Counted from the stretch's first letter, positions 45,401 to 60,760 are shown. The stretch: 64,000 bases of DNA from Whitmania pigra (GCA_021613335.1 JAJTWR010000113.1:160001-224000); one strand, 5' to 3'. The notes: generated by a model from the sequence alone, not told the origin. Numbers and translations: made by a program.

Positions 45401-48400
45401 ACATTTCATAATCCAAATAATGTGACTTTCAAGTTACTTATTGTTTGCTGATGTCCTTTTGCCAAAAATCATGAAACGCTCGAAGGATATGTTTTCATTA
45501 TTGATTCAATTATATTATATCGTCAATTTATACTTAAACTACATAATAATTAATTAAATCATTTTGTTAAATAAAAGTTACCAAAGAAGAAAAACAAGAA
45601 AATAGCCCAGGTAAAATTCTGACATTTCATAATCCAAATATTGTGACTTTGAAGTTATTTAATTATTGCAAGAAATCATGAAATGTCCGAGTGAACTGTA
45701 TTCATTGTCGTTTTAAAAATTTAATTTAGTAAAATGAAAGCATAATCTGCATAATAATTAGTTAAATCAATTTGTTAAATCAAGTTACCAAGATGAAAAA
45801 CAAGAAAATAATCCAAGTAAAATTCTGACATTTCATAATCAAATAATTTGTCTTTGAAGTTATTTAATTATTGCAAGAAATCATGAAATGTCCGAGTGAA
45901 CTGTATTCATTGTCGTATTAAAAATATAATTTAGTAAAAAGAAAGCATAAACTGCATAATAACTAGTTAAATCAATTTGTTAAATCAAATTTTACCAAAG
46001 ATGTAAAACAAGAAAATAGACCAAGTAAAATTCTGACATTTCATAATCAAATAATTTGTCTTTGAAGTTATTTAATTATTGCAAGAAATCATGAAATGTC
46101 CGAGTGAACTGTATTCATTGTCGTATTAAAAATATAATTTAGTAAAATGAAAGCATAAACTGCATAATAACTAGTTAAATCAATTTGTTAAATCAAATTT
46201 TACCAAAGATGTAAAACAAGAAAATAGACCAAGTAAAATTCTGACATTTCATAATCAAAATAATGCGACTTTCAAGTTACTTATTGTTTGCTGCTGTCCT
46301 TTTGCCAAAAATCATGAAACGCTCGAGGGATATGTTTTCATTATTGATTTAATTATATTATATCGTCAAATTTATGCATAAACTACATAATATTTATTTA
46401 AAACATTTTGTTAAATGTTTGTTAAATAAAAGTTACCAAAGAAGAAAAACAAGAAAATAGCCCAAGTAAAATTCTGACATTTCATAATCCAAATAATGTG
46501 ACTTTCAAGTTACTTATTGTTTGCTGATGTCCTTTTGCCAAAAATCATGAAACGCTCGAAGGATATGTTTTCATTATTGATTCAATTATATTATATCGTC
46601 AAATTTATACTTAAACTACATAATAATTAATTAAATCATTTTGTTAAATAAAAGTTACCAAAGAAGAAAAACAAGAAAATAGCCCAGGTAAAATTCTGAC
46701 ATTTCATAATCCAAATATTGTGACTTTGAAGTTATTTAATTATTGCAAGAAATCATGAAATGTCCGAGTGAACTGTATTCATTGTCGTTTTAAAAATTTA
46801 ATTTAGTAAAATGAAAGCATAATCTGCATAATAATTAGTTAAATCAATTTGTTAAATCAAGTTACCAAAGATGAAAAACAAGAAAATAATCCAAGTAAAA
46901 TTCTGACATTTCATAATCAAATAATTTGTCTTTGAAGTTATTTAATTATTGCAAGAAATCATGAAATGTCCGAGTGAACTGAACGTATTCATCGTTATAA
47001 AAATATAATTTAGTAAAATGAAAGCATAAACTGCATAATAACTAGTTAAATCAATTTGTTAAATCAAATTTTACCAAAGATGTAAAACAAGAAAATAGAC
47101 AAGTAAAATTCTGACATTTCATAATCAAAATAATGCGACTTTCAAGTTACTTATTGTTTGCTGCTGTCCTTTTGCCAAAAAAATGATGAAACGCTCGAGG
47201 GATATGTTTTCATTATTGATTTAATTATATTATATCGTCAAATTTATGCATAAACTACATAAATATTTAAAACATTTTGTTAAATGTTTGTTAAATAAAA
47301 GTTACAAAGAAGAAAAACCAGAAAATAGCCCAAGTAAAATTCTGACATTTCATAATCCAAATAATGTGACTTTCAAGTTACTTATTGTTTGCTGATGTCC
47401 TTTTGCCAAAAATCATGAAACGCTCGAAGGATATGTTTTCATTATTGATTAATTATATTATATCGTCAAATTTATACTTAAACTACATAATAATTAATTA
47501 AATCATTTTGTTAAATAAAAGTTACCAAAGAAGAAAAAAACAAGAAAATAGCCCAGGTAAAATTCTGACATTTCATAATCCAAATATTGTGACTTTGAAG
47601 TTATTTAATTATTGCAAGAAATCATGAAATGTCCGAGTGAACTGTATTCATTGTCGTTTTAAAAATTAATTTAGTAAAATGAAAGCATAATCTGCATAAT
47701 AATTAGTTAAATCAATTTGTTAAATCAAGTTACCAAAGATGAAAAACAAGAAAATAATCCAAGTAAAATTCTGACATTTCATAATCAAATAATTTGTCTT
47801 TGAAGTTATTTAATTATTGCAAGAAATCATGAAATGTCCGAGTGAACTGTATTCATTGTCGTATTAAAAATATAATTTAGTAAAATGAAAGCATAAACTG
47901 CATAATAACTAGTTAAATCAATTTGTTAAATCAAATTTTACCAAAGATGTAAAACAAGAAAATAGACCAAGTAAAATTCTGACATTTCATAATCAAAATA
48001 ATGCGACTTTCAAGTTACTTATTGTTGCTGCTGTCCTTTTGCCAAAAATCATGAAACGCTCGAGGGATATGTTTTCATTATTGATTTAATTATATTATAT
48101 CGTCAAATTTATACTTAAACTACATAATAATTAATTATATCATTTTGTTAAATAAAAGTTACCAAAGAAGAAAAACAAGAAAATAGCCCAGGTAAAATTC
48201 TGACATTTCATAATCCAAATATTGTGACTTTGAAGTTATTTAATTATTGCAAGAAATCATGAAATGTCCGAGTGAACTGTTTTCATTGTCGTTTTAAAAA
48301 TATAATTTAGTAAAATGAAAGCATAAACTGCATAATAATTAGTTAAATCAATTTGTTAAATCAAGTTACCAAAGATGAAAAACAAGAAAATAGTCCAAGT

Positions 48401-51400
48401 AAAATTCTGACATTTCATAATCAAAATAATGCGACTTTGCCAAAAAATCATGAAACGCTCGAAGGATATGTTTTCATTATTGATTCAATTATATTATATC
48501 GTCAAATTTATACTTAAACTGCATAATAATTAATTATATCATTTTGTTAAATAAAAGTTACCAAAGAAGAAAAACAAGAAAATAGCCCAGGTAAAATTCT
48601 GACATGTTCATAATCCAAATAATGTGACTTTCAAGTTATTTACTGTTTTCTGCTGTCTTATGAAAAAAATCATGAAACACTCTAGGGATATGTTTTCACT
48701 GTCAATTTGAATTTATAATATCGTAAAATGCAAGCATAAACTAAATAACAAATAGTAAAATAAATTCGTTAAATATTTGTTAAATTAAGTTGCCAAAGAA
48801 GTTAAACAAGAGTGCCACAGGTAAATTTCTGACAATTCATAATCAAAATAATGTTGTCTTTGAAGTTATTTAATTATTGCAAGAAATCATGAAATCAGAG
48901 TGAATGAACTGTTTTCATTGTCGTTTTAAAAATATAATTTAGTAAAATGAAAGCATAAACTGCATAATAACTAGTTAAATCAATTTGTTAAATCAAATTT
49001 TACCAAAGATGTAAAACAAGAAAATAGACCAAGTAAAATTCTGACTGACATTCATAATCAAAATAATGCGACTTTCAGTTACTTATTGTTTGCTGCTGTC
49101 CTTTTGCCAAAAATCATGAAACGCTCGAGGGATATGTTTTTTTATTGATTTAAGTATATTATATCGTCAAATTTATACTTAAACTAAATAATAATTAATA
49201 TATCATTTTGTTAAATAAAAGTTACCAAAGAAGAAAAACAAGAAAATAGCCCAGGTAAAATTCTGACATTTCATAATCCAATAATGTGACTTTCAAGTTA
49301 TTTACTGTTGTCTGCTGTCTTTATGAAAAAAATCATGAAACACTTAGGGATAATGTTTTCACTGTCAAGTTGAATTTATAATATCGTAAAATGCAAGCAT
49401 AAAACTAAAAATAACAAATAGTAAAATAAATTCGTTATATTTGTTAAATTAAGTTGCCAAAGAAGTAAACAAGAAAGTGCCACAGGTAAATTCTGACAAT
49501 TCATAATCCAAATAATGTGTTTTGAAGTTATTTAATTATTGCAAGAAATCATGAAATGTCCAGTGAACTGTTTTCATTGTCGTTTTAAAAATATAATTAG
49601 TAAAAAGAAAGCATAACTGCATAATAACTAGTAAATCAATTTGTTAAATCAAATTTTACCAAAGATGTAAAACAAGAAAATAGACCAAGTAAAATTCTGA
49701 CATTTCATAATCCAAATAATGCGACTTTCAAGTTATTTATTGTTTGCTGCTGTCCTTTGAAAAAATCATGAAACGCTCGGGATATGTTTTCATTATTGAT
49801 TTAATTATATTATATCGTCAAATTTATACTTAAACTACATAATAATTAATTATATCATTTTGGTTAAATAAAAGTTACCAAAAGAAAAACAAGAAAGTGC
49901 CCAGGTAAATTTCTGACATTTCATAATCCAAATATTGTGTCTTTGAAGTTATTTAATTATTGCAAGAAATCATGAAATGTCCGAGTGAACTGTTTCATTG
50001 TCGTTTTAAAAATATAATTTAGTAAAATGAAAGCATAAACTGCATAATAACTAGTTAAATCAATTTGTTAAATCAAGTTACCAAAGATGAAAAACAAGAA
50101 AATAGTCCAAGTAAAATTCTGACATTTCATAATCAAAATAATGCGACTTTGCCAAAAATCATGAAACGCTCGAAGGATATGTTTTCATTATTGATTCAAT
50201 TATATTATATCGTCAAATTTATACTTAAACTGCATAATAATATAATTATATCATTTTGTTAAATAAAAGTTACCAAAGAAGAAAAACAAGAAAATAGCCC
50301 AGGTAAAATTCTGACATTTCATAATCCAAATAATGTGACTTTCAAGTTATTTACTGTTTTCTGCTGTCTTTATGAAAAAAATCATGAAACACTCTAGGGA
50401 TATGTTTTCACTGTCAATTTGAATTTATAATATCGTAAAATGCAAGCATAAACTAAATAACAAATAGTAAAATAAATTCGTTAAATATTTGTTAAATTAA
50501 GTTGCCAAAGAAGTTAAACAAGAAAGTGCCACAGGTAAATTTCTGACAATTCATAATCAAATAATTTGTCTTTGAAGTTATTTAATTATTGCAAGAAATC
50601 ATGAAATGTCCGAGTGAACTGTTTTCATTGTCGTTTTAAAAATATAATTTAGTAAAAAGAAAGCATAAACTGCATAATAACTAGTTAAATCAATTTGTTA
50701 AATCAAATTACCAAAGATGAAAAACAAGAAAATATAGTCCAAGTAAAATTCTGACATTTCATCAAAATAATCAAATTAATGTTTGCTGCTGTCCTTTGCC
50801 AAAAATCATGAAACGCTCGAGGGATATGTTTTCATTATTGATTTAATTATATTATATCGTCAAATTTATATACTTAAACTGCATAATAATTAATTATATC
50901 ATTTTGTTAAATAAAAGTTACCAAAGAAGAAAAACAAGAAAATAGCCCAGTAAAATTCTGACATTTCATAATCCAAATAATGTGACTTTCAAGTTATTTA
51001 CTGTTTTCTGCTGTCTTTATGAAAAAAATCATGAAACACTCTAGGGATATGTTTTCACTGTCAATTTGAATTATAATATCGTAAAATGCAAGCATAAACT
51101 AAATAACAAATAGTAAAATAAATTCGTTAAATATTTGTTAAATTAAGTTGCCAAAGAAGTTAAACAAGAAAGTGCCACAGTAAATTTCTGACAATTCATA
51201 ATCAAATAATTTGTCTTTGAAGTTATTTAATTATTGCAAGAAATCATGAAATGTCCGAGTGAACTGTTTTCATTGTCGTTTTAAAAAATATATATTTAGT
51301 AAAAGAAAGCATAAACTGCATAATAACTAGTTAAATCAATTTGTTAAATCAAATTTTACCAAAGATGTAAAACAAGAAAATAGACCAAGTAAAATTCTGA

Positions 51401-54400
51401 CATTTCATAATCAAAATAATGCGACTTTCAAGTTACTTATTGTTTGCTGCTGTCCTTTTGCCAAAAATCATGAAACGCTCGAGGGATATGTTTTCATTAT
51501 TGATTTAATTATATTATATCGTCAAATTTATACTTAAACTGCATAATAATTAATTATATCATTTTGTTAAATAAAAGTTACCAAAGAAGAAAAACAAGAA
51601 AATAGCCCAGGTAAAATTCTGACATTTCATAATCCAAATAATTGTGACTTTGAAGTTATTTAATTATTGCAAGAAATCATGAAATGTCCGAGTGAACTGT
51701 TTTCATTGTCGTTTTAAAAATATAATTTAGTAAAATGAAAGCATAAACTGCATAATAATTAGTAAAAATAAAATCAATTTGTTAAATCAAGTTACCAAAG
51801 ATGAAAAACAAGAAAATAGTCCAAGTAAAATTCTGACATTTCATAATCAAAATAATGCGACTTTGCCAAAAAATCATGAAACGCTCGAAGGATATGTTTT
51901 CATTATTGATTCAATTATATTATATCGTCAAATTTATGCTTAAACTGCATAATAACTAATTATATCATTTTGTAAAATAAAAGTTACCAAAGAAGAAAAA
52001 CAAGAAAATAGCCCAGGTAAAATTCTGACATTTCATAATCCAAATAATGTGACTTTCAAGTTATTTACTGTTTTCTGCTGTCTTTATAAAAAAAATCATG
52101 AAACACTCTAGGGATATGTTTTCACTGTCAATTTGAATTTATAATATCGTAAAATGCAAGCATAAACTAAATAACAAATAGTAAAATCAATTCGTTAAAT
52201 ATTTGTTAAATTAAGTTGCCAAAGAAGTTAAACAAGAAAGTGCCACAGGTAAATTTCTGACAATTCATAATCAAATAATTTGTCTTTGAAGTTATTTAAT
52301 TATTGCAAGAAATCATGAAATGTCCGAGTGAACTGTTTTCATTGTCGTTTTAAAAATATAATTTAGTAAAAAGAAAGCATAAACTGCATAATAACTAGTT
52401 AAATCAATTTGTTAAATCAATTTTACCAAAGATGTAAAACAAGAAAATAGACCAAGTAAAATTCTGACATTTCATAATCAAAATAATGCGACTTTCAAGT
52501 TACTTATTGTTTGCTGCTGTCCTTTTGCCAAAAATCATGAAACGCTCGAGGGATATGTTTTCATTATTGATTTAATTATATTATATCGTCAAATTTATGC
52601 ATAAACTACATAATAATTAATTATATCATTTTGTTAAATAAAAGTTACCAAAGAAGAAAAAACAAGAAAATAGCCCAAGTAAAATTCTGACATTTCATAA
52701 TCCAAATAATGTGACTTTCAAGTTATTTACTGTTTTCTGCTGTCTTTATGAAAAAAATCATGAAACACTCTAGGGATATGTTTTCACTGTCAATTTGAAT
52801 TTATAATATCGTAAAATGCAAGCATAAACTAAATAACAAATAGTAAAATAAATTCGTTAAATATTTGTTAAATTAAGTTGCCAAAGAAGTTAAACAAGAA
52901 AGTGCCACAGGTAAATTTCTGACAATTCATAATCAAAAATAATTGTCTTTGAAGTTATTTAATTATTGCAAGAAATCATGAAATGTCCGAGTGAACTGTT
53001 TTCATTGTCGTTTTAAAAATATAATTTAGTAAAATGAAAGCATAAACTGCATAATAACTAGTTAAATCAATTTGTTAAATCAAATTTTACCAAAGATGTA
53101 AAACAAGAAAATAGTCCAAGTAAAATTCTGACATTTCATAATCAAAATAATGCGACATTTTTGCCAAAAATCATGAAACGCTCGAGGGATATGTTTTCAT
53201 TATTGATTTAATTATATTATATCGTCAAATTTATGCTTAAACTACATAATAATTAATTATATCATTTTGTGTAAATAAAAGTTACCAAAGAAGAAAAACA
53301 AGAAAATAGCCCAGGTAAAATTCTGACATTTCATAATCCAAATAATGTGACTTTCAAGTTATTTACTGTTTTCTGCTGTCTTTATGAAAAAAATCATGAA
53401 ACACTCTAGGGATATGTTTTCACTGTCAATTTGAATTTATAATATCGTAATGCAAGCATAAACTAAATAACAAATAGTAAAATAATTCGTTAAATATTTG
53501 TTAAATTAAGTTGCCAAAGAAGTTAAACAAGAAAGTGCCACAGGTAAATTTCTGACAATTCATAATCAAATAATTTGTCTTTGAAGTTATTTAATTATTG
53601 CAAGAAATCATGAAATGTCCGAGTGAACTGTTTTCATTGTCGTTTTAAAAATATAATTTAGTAAAAGAAAGCATAAACTGCATAATAACTAGTTAAATCA
53701 ATTTGTTAACAAATTTTACCAAAGATGTAAAACAAGAAAATAGACCAAGTAAAATTCTGACATTTCATAATCAAAATAATGCGACTTTCAAGTTACTTAT
53801 TGTTTGCTGCTGTCCTTTTGCCAAAAATCATGAAACGCTCGAGGGATATGTTTTCATTATTGATTTAATTATATTATATCGTCAAATTTATACTTAAACT
53901 GCATAATAATTTATTATATCATTTTGTTAAATAAAAGTTACCAAAGAAGAAAAACAAGAAAATAGCCCAGGTAAAATTCTGACATTTCATAATCCAAATA
54001 ATGTGACTTTCAAGTTATTTACTGTTTTCTGCTGTCTTTATGAAAAAAATCATGAAACACTCTAGGGATATGTTTTCACTGTCAATTTGAATTTATAATA
54101 TCGTAAAATGCAAGCATAAACTAAATAACAAATAGTAAAATAAATTCGTTAAATATTTGTTAAATTAAGTTGCCAAAGAAGTTAAACAAGAAAGTGCCAC
54201 AGGTAAATTTCTGACAATTCATAATCAAATAATTTGTCTTTGAAGTTATTTAATTATTGCAAGAAATCATGAAATGTCCGAGTGAACTGTTTTCATTGTC
54301 GTTTTAAAAATATAATTTAGTAAAATGAAAGCATAAACTGCATAATAACTAGTTAAATCAATTTGTTAAATCAAGTTACCAAAGATGAAAAACAAGAAAA

Positions 54401-57400
54401 TAGTCCAGTAAAATTCTGACATTTCATAATCAAAATAATGCGACTTTGCCAAAAAATCATGAAACGCTCGAAGGATATGTTTTCATTATTGATTTAATTA
54501 TATTATCGTCAAAATTATGCTCAAACTGCATAATAATTAATTATAATCATTTGTTAAATAAAAGTTACCAAAGAAGAAAAACAAGAAAATAGCCAGGTAA
54601 AATTCTGACATTTCATAATCCAAATAATTGTGACTTTGAAGTTATTTAATTATTGCAAGAAATCATGAAATGTCCGAGTGAACTGTATTCATTGTCGTTT
54701 TAAAAATATAATTTAGTAAAATGAAAGCATAAACTGCATAATAACTAGTTAAATCAATTTGTTAAATCAAATTACCAAAGATGAAAAACAAGAAAATAGA
54801 CCAAGTAAAATTCTGACATTTCATAATCAAAATAATGCGACTTTCAAGTTATTTATTGTTTGCTGCTGTCTTTGCCAAAAATCATGAAACGCTCGAGGGA
54901 TATGTTTTCATTATTGATTTATTAATATATATATCGTCAAATGCAATACTTAAACTGCATAATAAATATTATTATATCAATTTGTTAAATAAAAGTTACC
55001 AAAGAAGAAAAACAAGAAAATGCCACAGGTAAAATTCTGACAATTTCATAATCCAATATTGTGTCTTTGAAGTTATTTAATTATTGCAAGAAATCATGAA
55101 ATGTCCGAGTGAACTGTTTTCATTGTCGTTTTAAAAATTAATTTAGTAAAATGAAAGCATAAACTGCATAATAACTAGTTAAATCAATTTGTTAAATCAA
55201 GTTACCAAAGATGAAAAACAAGAAAATAGTCCAAGTAAAATTCTGACATTTCATAATCAAAATAATGCGACTTTGCCAAAAATCATGAAACGCTCGAAGG
55301 ATATGTTTTCATTATTGATTCAATTATATTATATCGTCAAATTTATACTTAAACTGCATAATAATTAATTATATCATTTTGTTAAATAAAAGTTACCAAA
55401 GAAGAAAAACAAGAAAATAGCCCAGGTAAAATTCTGACATTTCATAATCCAAATAATGTGACTTTCAAGTTATTTACTGTTTTCTGCTGTCTTTATGAAA
55501 AAAATCATGAAACACTCTAGGGATATGTTTTCACTATCAATTTGAATTTATAATATCGTAAAATGCAAGCATAAACTAAATAACAAATAGTAAAATCAAT
55601 TCGTTAAATATGTTAAATTAAGTTGCCAAAGAAGTTAAACAAGAAAGTGCCACAGGTAATTTCTGACAATTCATAATCAAATAATTTGTCTTTGAAGTTA
55701 TTAATATTGCAAGAAATCATGAAATGTCCGAGTGAACTGTTTTCATTGTCGTTTTAAAAATATAATTTAGTAAAATGAAAGCATAAACTGCATAATAACT
55801 AGTTAAATCAATTTGTTAAATCAAATTTTACCAAAGATGTAAAACAAGAAAATAGTCCAAGTAAAATTCTGAACATTAATCACAATCAAAAGTAATGCGA
55901 CTTTGCCAAAAATCATGAAACGCTCGAGGGATATGTTTTCATTATTGATTTAATTATATTATATCGTCAAATTTATGCTTAAACTGCATAATAATTATTA
56001 TATCAATTTGTTAAATAAAAGTTACCAAAGAAGAAAAACAAGAAAATAGCCCAAGTAAAATTCTGACATTTCATAATCCAAATAATGTGACTTTCAAGTT
56101 ATTTACTGTTTTCTGCTGTCTTTATGAAAAAAATCATGAAACACTCTAGGGATATGTTTTCACTGTCAATTTGAATTTATAATATCGTAAATTGCAAGCA
56201 TAAACTAAATAACAAATAGTAAAATCAATTCGTTAAATATTTGTTAAATTAAGTTGCCAAAGAAGTTAAACAAGAAAGTGCCACAGGTAAATTTCTGACA
56301 ATTCATAATCAAATAATTTGTCTTTGAAGTTATTTAATTATTGCAAGAAATCATGAAATGTCCGAGTGAACTGTTTTCATTGTCGTTTTAAAAATATAAT
56401 TTAGTAAAAAGAAAGCATAAACTGCATAATAACTAGTTAAATCAATTTGTTAAATCAAATTTTACCAAAGATGTAAAACAAGAAAATAGACCAAGTAAAA
56501 TTCTGACATTTCATAATCAAAATAATGCGACTTTCAAGTTACTTATTGTTTGCTGCTGTCCTTTTGCCAAAAATCATGAAACGCTCGAGGGATATGTTTT
56601 CATTATTGATTAATTATATTATATCGTCAAATTTATGCTTAAACTACATAATAATTTAATTATCATTTTGTTAAATGTTTGTTAAAAAAGTTACCAAGAA
56701 GAAAAAAGAAAAGCCCAAGTAAAATTCTGACATTTCATAATCCAAATAATGTGACTTTCAAGTTATTTACTGTTTTCTGCTGTCTTTATGAAAAAAAATC
56801 ATGAAACACTCTAGGGATATGTTTTCACTGTCAATTTGAATTTATAATATCGTAAAATGCAAGCATAAACTAAATAACAAATAGTAAAATAAATTCGTTA
56901 AATATTTGTTAAATTAAGTTGCCAAAGAAGTTAAACAAGAAAGTGCCACAGGTAAATTTCTGACAATTCATAATCAAATAATTTGTCTTTGAAGTTATTT
57001 AATTATTGCAAGAAATCATGAAATGTCCGAGTGAACTGTTTTCATTGTCGTTTTAAAAATATAATTTAGTAAAAAGAAAGCATAAACTGCATAATAACTA
57101 GTTAAATCAATTTGTTAAATCAAATTTTACCAAAGATGTAAAACAAGAAAATAGACCAAGTAAAATTCTGACATTTCATAATCAAAATAATGCGACTTTC
57201 AAGTTACTTATTGTTTGCTGCTGTCCTTTTGCCAAAAATCATGAAACGCTCGAGGGATATGTTTTCATTATTGATTTAATTATATTATATCGTCAAATTT
57301 ATGCTTAAACTGCATAATATTTATTTAAATATTTGTTAAATGTTGTTAAATAAAAGTTACCAAAGAAGAAAAACAAGAAAATAGCCCAGGTAAAATTCTG

Positions 57401-60400
57401 ACATTTCATAATCCAAATAATGTGACTTTCAAGTTATTTACTGTTTTCTGCTGTCTTTATGAAAAAAATCATGAAACACTCTAGGGATATGTTTTCACTG
57501 TCAATTTGAATTTATAATATCGTAAAATGCAAGCATAAACTAAATAACAAATAGTAAAATAAATTCGTTAAATATTTGTTAAATTAAGTTGCCAAAGAAG
57601 TTAAACAAGAAAGTGCCACAGGTAAATTTCTGACAATTCATAATCAAATAATTTGTCTTTGAAGTTATTTAATTATTGCAAGAAATCATGAAATGCCCGA
57701 GTGAACTGTTTTCATTGTCGTTTTAAAAATATAATTTAGTAAAAAGAAAGCATAAACTGCATAATAACTAGTTAAATCAATTTGTTAAATCAAATTTTAC
57801 CAAAGATGTAAAACAAGAAAATAGACCAAGTAAAATTCTGACATTTCATAATCAAAATAATGCGACTTTCAAGTTACTTATTGTTTGCTGCTGTCCTTTG
57901 CCAAAAATCATGAAACGCTCGAGGGATATGTTTTCATTATTGATTTAATTATATTATATCGTCAAATTTATACTTAAACTACATAATAATTAATTATATC
58001 ATTTTGTTAAATAAAAGTTACCAAAGAAGAAAAACAAGAAAATAGCCCAGGTAAAATTCTGACATTTCATAATCCAAATATTGTGACTTTGAAGTTATTT
58101 AATTATTGCAAGAAATCATGAAATGTCCGAGTGAACTGTATTCATTGTCGTTTTAAAAATATAATTTAGTAAAATGAAAGCATAAACTGCATAATAACTA
58201 GTTAAATCAATTTGTTAAATCAAGTTACCAAAGATGTAAAACAAGAATTAGTCCAAGTAAAATTCTGACATTTCATAATCAAAATAATGCGACTTTCAAG
58301 TTACTTATTGTTTGCTGCTGTCCTTTTGCCAAAAATCATGAAACGCTCGAGGATATGTTTTCATTATTGATTCAATTATATTATATCGTCAAATTTATAC
58401 TTAAACTACATAATAATTAATTATATCATTTTGTTAAATAAAAGTTACCAAAGAAGAAAAACAAGAAAATAGCCCAGGTAAAATTCTGACATTTCATAAT
58501 CCAAATAATGTGACTTTCAAGTTATTTACTGTTTTCTGCTGTCTTTATAAAAAAAATCATGAAACACTCTAGGGATATGTTTTCACTGTCAATTTGAATT
58601 TATAATATCGTAAAATGCAAGCATAAACTAAATAACAAATAGTAAAATAAATTCGTTAAATATTTGTTAAATTAAGTTGCCAAAGAAGTTAAACAAGAAA
58701 GTGCCACAGGTAAATTTCTGACAATTCATAATCAAATAATTTGTCTTTGAAGTTATTTAATTATTGCAAGAAATCATGAAATGTCCGAGTGAACTGTTTT
58801 CATTGTCGTTTTAAAAATATAATTTAGTAAAATGAAAGCATAAACTGCATAATAACTAGTTAAATCAATTTGCTAAATCAAGTTACCAAAGATGAAAAAC
58901 AAGAAAATAGTCCAAGTAAAATTCTGACATTTCATAATCAAAATAATGCGACTTTGCCAAAAATCATGAAACGCTCGAAGGATATGTTTTCATTATTGAT
59001 TCAATTATATTATATCGTCAATTTATGCTTAAACTGCATAATAATTAATTATATCATTTTGTAAAATAAAAGTTACCAAAGAAGAAAAACAAGAAAATAG
59101 CCCAGGTAAAATTCTGACATTTCATAATCCAAATAATGTGACTTTCAAGTTATTTACTGTTTTCTGCTGTCTTTATAAAAAAAATCATGAAACACTCTAG
59201 GGATATGTTTTCACTGTCAATTTGAATTTATAATATCGTAAAATGCAAGCATAAACTAAATAACAAATAGTAAAATCAATTCGTTAAATATTTGTTAAAT
59301 TAAGTTGCCAAAGAAGTTAAACAAGAAAGTGCCACAGGTAAATTTCTGACAATTCATAATCAAATAATTTGTCTTTGAAGTTATTTAATTATTGCAAGAA
59401 ATCATGAAATGTCCGAGTGAACTGTTTTCATTGTCGTTTTAAAAATATAATTTAGTAAAATGAAAGCATAAACTGCATAATAACTAGTTAAATCAATTTG
59501 CTAAATCAAGTTACCAAAGATGAAAAACAAGAAAATAGTCCGAGTAAAATTCTGACATTTCATATTCAAAATAATGCGACTTTGCCAAAAATCATGAAAC
59601 GCTCGAAGGATATGTTTTCATTATTGATTCAATTATATTATATCGTCAAATTTATGCTTAAACTGCATAATAACTAATTATATCATTTTGTAAAATAAAA
59701 GTTACCAAAGAAGAAAAACAAGAAAATAGCCCAGGTAAAATTCTGACATTTCATAATCCAAATAATGTGACTTTCAAGTTATTTACTGTTTTCTGCTGTC
59801 TTTATAAAAAAAAATCATGAAACACTCTAGGGATATGTTTTCACTGTCAATTTGAATTTATAATATCGTAAAATGCAAGCATAAACTAAATAACAAATAG
59901 TAAAATCAATTCGTTAAATATTTGTTAAATTAAGTTGCCAAAGAAGTTAAACAAGAAAGTGCCACAGGTAAATTTCTGACAATTCATAATCAAATAATTT
60001 GTCTTTGAAGTTATTTAATTATTGCAAGAAATCATGAAATGTCCGAGTGAACTGTTTTCATTGTCGTTTTAAAAATATAATTTAGTAAAATGAAAGCATA
60101 AACTGCATAATAACTAGTTAAATCAATTTGCTAAATCAAGTTACCAAAGATGAAAAACAAGAAAATAGTCCGAGTAAAATTCTGACATTTCATATTCAAA
60201 ATAATGCGACTTTGCCAAAAATCATGAAACGCTCGAAGGATATGTTTTCATTATTGATTCAATTATATTATATCGTCAAATTTATGCTCAAACTGCATAA
60301 TAATTAATTATATCATTTTGTTAAATAAAAGTTACCAAAGAAGAAAAACAAGAAAATAGCCCAGGTAAAATTCTGACATTTCATAATCCAAATAATGTGA

Positions 60401-60760
60401 CTTTGAAGTTATTTAATTATTGCAAGAAATCGTGAAATGTCCGAGTGAACTGTATTGTCGTTTTAAAAATATAATTTAGTAAAATGAAAGCATAAACTGC
60501 ATAATAACTAGTTAAATCAATTTGTTAAATCAAGTTACCAAAGATGAAAAACAAGAAAATAGTCCAAGTAAAATTCTGACATTTCATAATCAAAATAATG
60601 CGACTTTCAAGTTACTTATTGTTTGCTGCTGTCCTTTTGCCAAAAATCATGAAAGCTCGAGGGATATGTTTTCATTCTTGATTTAATTATATTATATCGT
60701 CAAATTTATGCATAAACTACATAATATTTATTAAAAACATTTTGTTAAATGTTTGTTAAA
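33480..60760 (+). repeat. Satellite domain 3: D-E-F higher-order repeat of about 627 bp and derivatives
   Basis: The basic unit starts at 33505, 34133, 34760 and 35387 (628, 627 and 627 bp). It has D (191 bp, ...CCAAAGATGAAAAAC, with about 40 bp deleted in the middle), E (231 bp, ...CACTCTAGGGATATG) and F (206 bp, ...GAAGTTAAACAAGAAAGTGCC). From about 36 kb a long form of D (with CAAGTTACTTATTGTTTGCTG) and E/F fusions also occur, giving mixed orders and larger repeated segments. Plain 627-631-bp D-E-F units return near the right edge (58.9-60.3 kb). Confidence 0.93.

Noticed and set aside
19346..59064. Recurrent 61-65-codon open frames inside the array
   Set aside because: They are the same monomer sequence read through, mostly starting at TTG, and they vanish in monomers with small indels. 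There is no sign of selection for coding.
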